64,000 nt of DNA, taken from assembly GCF_003353425.1 (NCBI RefSeq), contig NZ_QRAO01000001.1, positions 124,001 through 188,000 on the forward strand, given 5' to 3'. Shown here one piece after another: positions 61,683 to 64,000 of this stretch. The notes under the pieces were generated by a model. That model ran no database searches and was not told where the DNA came from. It saw only the letters and a list, made by a program, of their open reading frames with translations. Made by a program: the position numbers and the translations under genes. Numbering within the stretch: position 1 is the first letter of the stretch; the number at the start of each line of letters is the position of its first letter. This DNA comes from Marinirhabdus gelatinilytica (GTDB lineage Bacteria > Bacteroidota > Bacteroidia > Flavobacteriales > Flavobacteriaceae).

Positions 61683-61726
61683 AATTTTATTGATTATTGA
61701 ATTTCAGAAAAACCGAAATTCTATGT

Positions 61727-64000
61727 TTAGTTTTGGTTCATATTTTTATCGAAGACACTTTCAATCACCTTCATATGCCTTGCCTTACTGCGCACACTAC
61801 TTCCTGATGCTGGTGCGGCATACATTTTTCTGCTGCATACTCTCCAGCTCCTTGTTTCCTCGAAATGAAGCATTAAATGTGAATAGGCACCCATATTGCG
61901 GGGTTCCTCTTGGGCCCAGACAACATCGTCTGCATTTTTATATTTTTTTATGATAGATTTCATCTCCTCAACAGGTAGCGGAAACAACTGCTCCACACGC
62001 ACTAGGGCCACATCGTCCCTTTTCTCTTCTTCTTTCTTTTCTAATAAATCGTAATAGAACTTACCGGTCACGAATACCAAGCTCTTTACTTTTGCAACCT
62101 TAGCATCTGGATCGTCCAGTACCATCTTAAAACTACCATTGGCCAGTTCTTGTTTGGTCGAAACCGCTTTGGCGTGACGCAGCAAACTCTTGGGTGTAAA
62201 TACGATCAAGGGTTTGCGGTATTTGGTCTTTATCTGCCTACGGAGGAGATGGAACATTTGTGCGGGTGTGGTTACATCTGCCACAAACATATTGTCCTTG
62301 GCACATAGCTGAAGGTAGCGCTCCATACGTGCCGAAGAGTGTTCTGCCCCTTGACCTTCGTAACCGTGCGGCAACAGCATTACAAGCCCGTTTTGTAGTT
62401 TCCATTTATCTTCTGCTGAAGAAATGTACTGGTCTATCATTATTTGCGCTCCATTGCTGAAATCCCCAAACTGTGCTTCCCAGATAGTTAGCGTAATGGG
62501 GCTTGCCATGGCATATCCATAGTCGAACCCAACCACACCATATTCTGAAAGTAACGAGTTGTATATATAAAAATGTGCCTGTTCTCCTTTCAGGTTGTTC
62601 AACAATACTATTTCTTCTTCACTGTCTTCCACCTTGGTAACGGCGTGGCGGTGGCTAAAGGTACCTCGTTCCACGTCCTGCCCTGTCATGCGCACATCGT
62701 GCCCTTCTTTTAGCAAAGAGCCATACGCCAATAGTTCGCCCATGGCCCAATCCAGTTCATTGTCCTCAAAATACATTTTTTTGCGCGCTTCGATAAGTCG
62801 TGAAATCTTGCGCAGGAATTTCTTGTTCTCAGGAAGCTGGGTAATCACTTCGGCTATTTCGGTGAGCTTATCCAAGTTGTAGGTAGTATCTACCGTTTGG
62901 ATCATCGTGTCTTCTTCGGCATATTCATAGCCCTCCCATTCGTCTTGCATGAATGGGGTGATCCTCGTTTTATCCTCTTTACGGGAATCTTCAAGGTTTT
63001 CTTCTAGTTTATCTTTGTATTCTTGTTCAAGCTGTTTGGTAAAACCTTTCTCTATCACACCTTCCTTAAAGAGTTTTTCGGCATAAATGTCACGCGGGTT
63101 GCTATGTTTGCTTATGGCCTTGTAGAGTTTAGGTTGTGTAAAGCGTGGCTCGTCCCCTTCGTTGTGACCGTACTTACGGTACCCCAACAAATCTATGAAT
63201 ACATCGCGCCCAAACTCCATACGGAAATCCAGTGCAAACTTCATGGCGTGTACCACGGCTTCGGCATCATCAGCATTAACGTGCAGTACGGGGGATAGTG
63301 TTACCTTTCCTACATCGGTACAATAGGTAGAGGAACGACCGTCCAAGTAATTGGTGGTAAAACCTACTTGATTGTTTACTACAATGTGGATAGTCCCTCC
63401 AGTTTTATATCCCTCTAGTTGTGCCATTTGCACGATCTCGTACACCAAGCCCTGTCCTGCAATGGCGGCATCACCATGCACCACTATGGGCAATACGGCT
63501 TTTGGATTGTCTTTATGGTGGTCGTCTTGCTTAGCACGGGCAATCCCTTGTACCACAGCTCCCACTGTTTCAAGGTGGGATGGGTTTGGAGCAATATTCA
63601 GGTTTATTTCCTTACCGCTATCTGTAGCGCGTTTACTGGTCCAACCCAAGTGGTATTTTACGTCACCATCAAAAATATCTTCGGCATAATCCTTTCCGTC
63701 AAATTCTGAGAAAATATCCTTGGCGCTCTTTCCAAAGATATTGGTAAGCGTACTTAAACGGCCACGGTGTGCCATTCCCATTATAAATTCTTCAACTCCT
63801 TGCTCTGCTGCATTTTCAATCAAAGAATCCAAAGCAGGAATTAAGCTTTCACCCCCTTCCAGAGAGAAGCGCTTTTGGCCCACGTACTTAGTATGCAAGA
63901 AATTCTCGAACGAGACGGCCTCGTTCAATTTCTTTAAAATCTGTTTCTTTTTTTCTGCTGAAAAATTGGGTTGGTTGTCGTTAACGTTAAGCTTATCCTG
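61727..64000 (-). CDS. sucA: 2-oxoglutarate dehydrogenase E1, 5' truncated by window edge
   Basis: The last 757 codons; the frame is open to base 64000, so the start lies outside the window. SLEGGESLIPALDSLIENA, MGMAHRGRLSTLTNIFGK, LNIAPNPSHLE, GDAAIAGQGLVYE (thiamine-diphosphate region) and HGYEGQGAEHSSAR identify the SucA type of E1. Decarboxylates 2-oxoglutarate and passes the succinyl group to E2. Forms an operon with sucB. Confidence 0.96.
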   Translation of the reverse strand, partial: QDKLNVNDNQPNFSAEKKKQILKKLNEAVSFENFLHTKYVGQKRFSLEGGESLIPALDSLIENAAEQGVEEFIMGMAHRGRLSTLTNIFGKSAKDIFSEFDGKDYAEDIFDGDVKYHLGWTSKRATDSGKEINLNIAPNPSHLETVGAVVQGIARAKQDDHHKDNPKAVLPIVVHGDAAIAGQGLVYEIVQMAQLEGYKTGGTIHIVVNNQVGFTTNYLDGRSSTYCTDVGKVTLSPVLHVNADDAEAVVHAMKFALDFRMEFGRDVFIDLLGYRKYGHNEGDEPRFTQPKLYKAISKHSNPRDIYAEKLFKEGVIEKGFTKQLEQEYKDKLEENLEDSRKEDKTRITPFMQDEWEGYEYAEEDTMIQTVDTTYNLDKLTEIAEVITQLPENKKFLRKISRLIEARKKMYFEDNELDWAMGELLAYGSLLKEGHDVRMTGQDVERGTFSHRHAVTKVEDSEEEIVLLNNLKGEQAHFYIYNSLLSEYGVVGFDYGYAMASPITLTIWEAQFGDFSNGAQIMIDQYISSAEDKWKLQNGLVMLLPHGYEGQGAEHSSARMERYLQLCAKDNMFVADVTTPAQMFHLLRRQIKTKYRKPLIVFTPKSLLRHAKAVSTKQELANGSFKMVLDDPDAKVAKVKSLVFVTGKFYYDLLEKKEEEKRDDVALVRVEQLFPLPVEEMKSIIKKYKNADDVVWAQEEPRNMGAYSHLMLHFEETRSWRVCSRKMYAAPASGSSVRSKARHMKVIESVFDKNMNQN

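Overview
The window is chromosomal DNA of a member of the Bacteroidota, almost certainly a (probably marine) Flavobacteriaceae. Evidence: type IX secretion system (T9SS) sorting domains of both types, PorP/SprF and PorE-like proteins, DUF5916 and DUF5686 outer membrane proteins, many promoters of the Bacteroidota form TTG/TTTG-N~20-TAnnTTTG, very weak Shine-Dalgarno sites, and a moderate-to-low GC content. The genus cannot be fixed from the sequence alone.

Layout. 1-6.4 kb: two paralogous T9SS type B adhesin-like proteins (the first cut by the window edge), a PorP/SprF-like protein and a TPR/propeller/OmpA protein, read as a surface adhesin/gliding-type module. 6.6-8.1 kb: a secreted tail-fibre-like protein with a self-cleaving S74-type C-terminus. 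8.2-12.7 kb: a compact cyanophycin cycle (synthetase, cyanophycinase, isoaspartyl dipeptidase). 12.8-17 kb: a possible small RNA, polA, and a T9SS-exported polyesterase closely resembling the PETase/cutinase family. 17-21 kb: a small secreted protein, a TspO-like membrane protein, a repeat-rich stretch, a frameshifted flavin disulfide oxidoreductase and a DoxX protein. 21-27 kb: mfd, a 46-residue membrane protein, a membrane-anchored XRE regulator, YraN and an LD-carboxypeptidase. 27-32.6 kb: an AT-rich KAP-family NTPase islet, a DUF5916 barrel and a protein with kinase-like motifs. 32.8-46.5 kb is core metabolism and translation: pyruvate carboxylase, rplM-rpsI, rpsB, tsf, pyrH, frr, a DUF5686 barrel, an MMPL/RND exporter and asnS. 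46.5-54.2 kb: a large unrecognised protein with a duplicated cysteine-containing module, rpoN, a degenerate PAP2-like protein, a PorT-type barrel and an exbB-x-exbD-exbD energy-transduction operon. 54.2-55 kb: a gene-free stretch with a tandem 111-bp repeat and a long inverted repeat next to tRNA-Ser(GGA). 55-64 kb: asparaginase, TatD, a retropepsin-like protease, a TPR histidine kinase/response regulator pair, and sucB-sucA (sucA runs off the window).

The feature that is least like a routine annotation is the set of short dispersed repeats. The same families occur between genes and also in frame inside the linkers of polA and mfd; one supplies the C-terminus of the LD-carboxypeptidase and another the stop codon of the broken oxidoreductase. 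A perfect palindrome overlaps the mfd promoter and a different one abuts the pyruvate carboxylase promoter. The best biochemical leads are the PETase-like enzyme, the complete cyanophycin cluster, the kinase-like protein at 31.6 kb and the duplicated-module protein at 46.5 kb. All functions are inferred by reading sequence; no database search was run.
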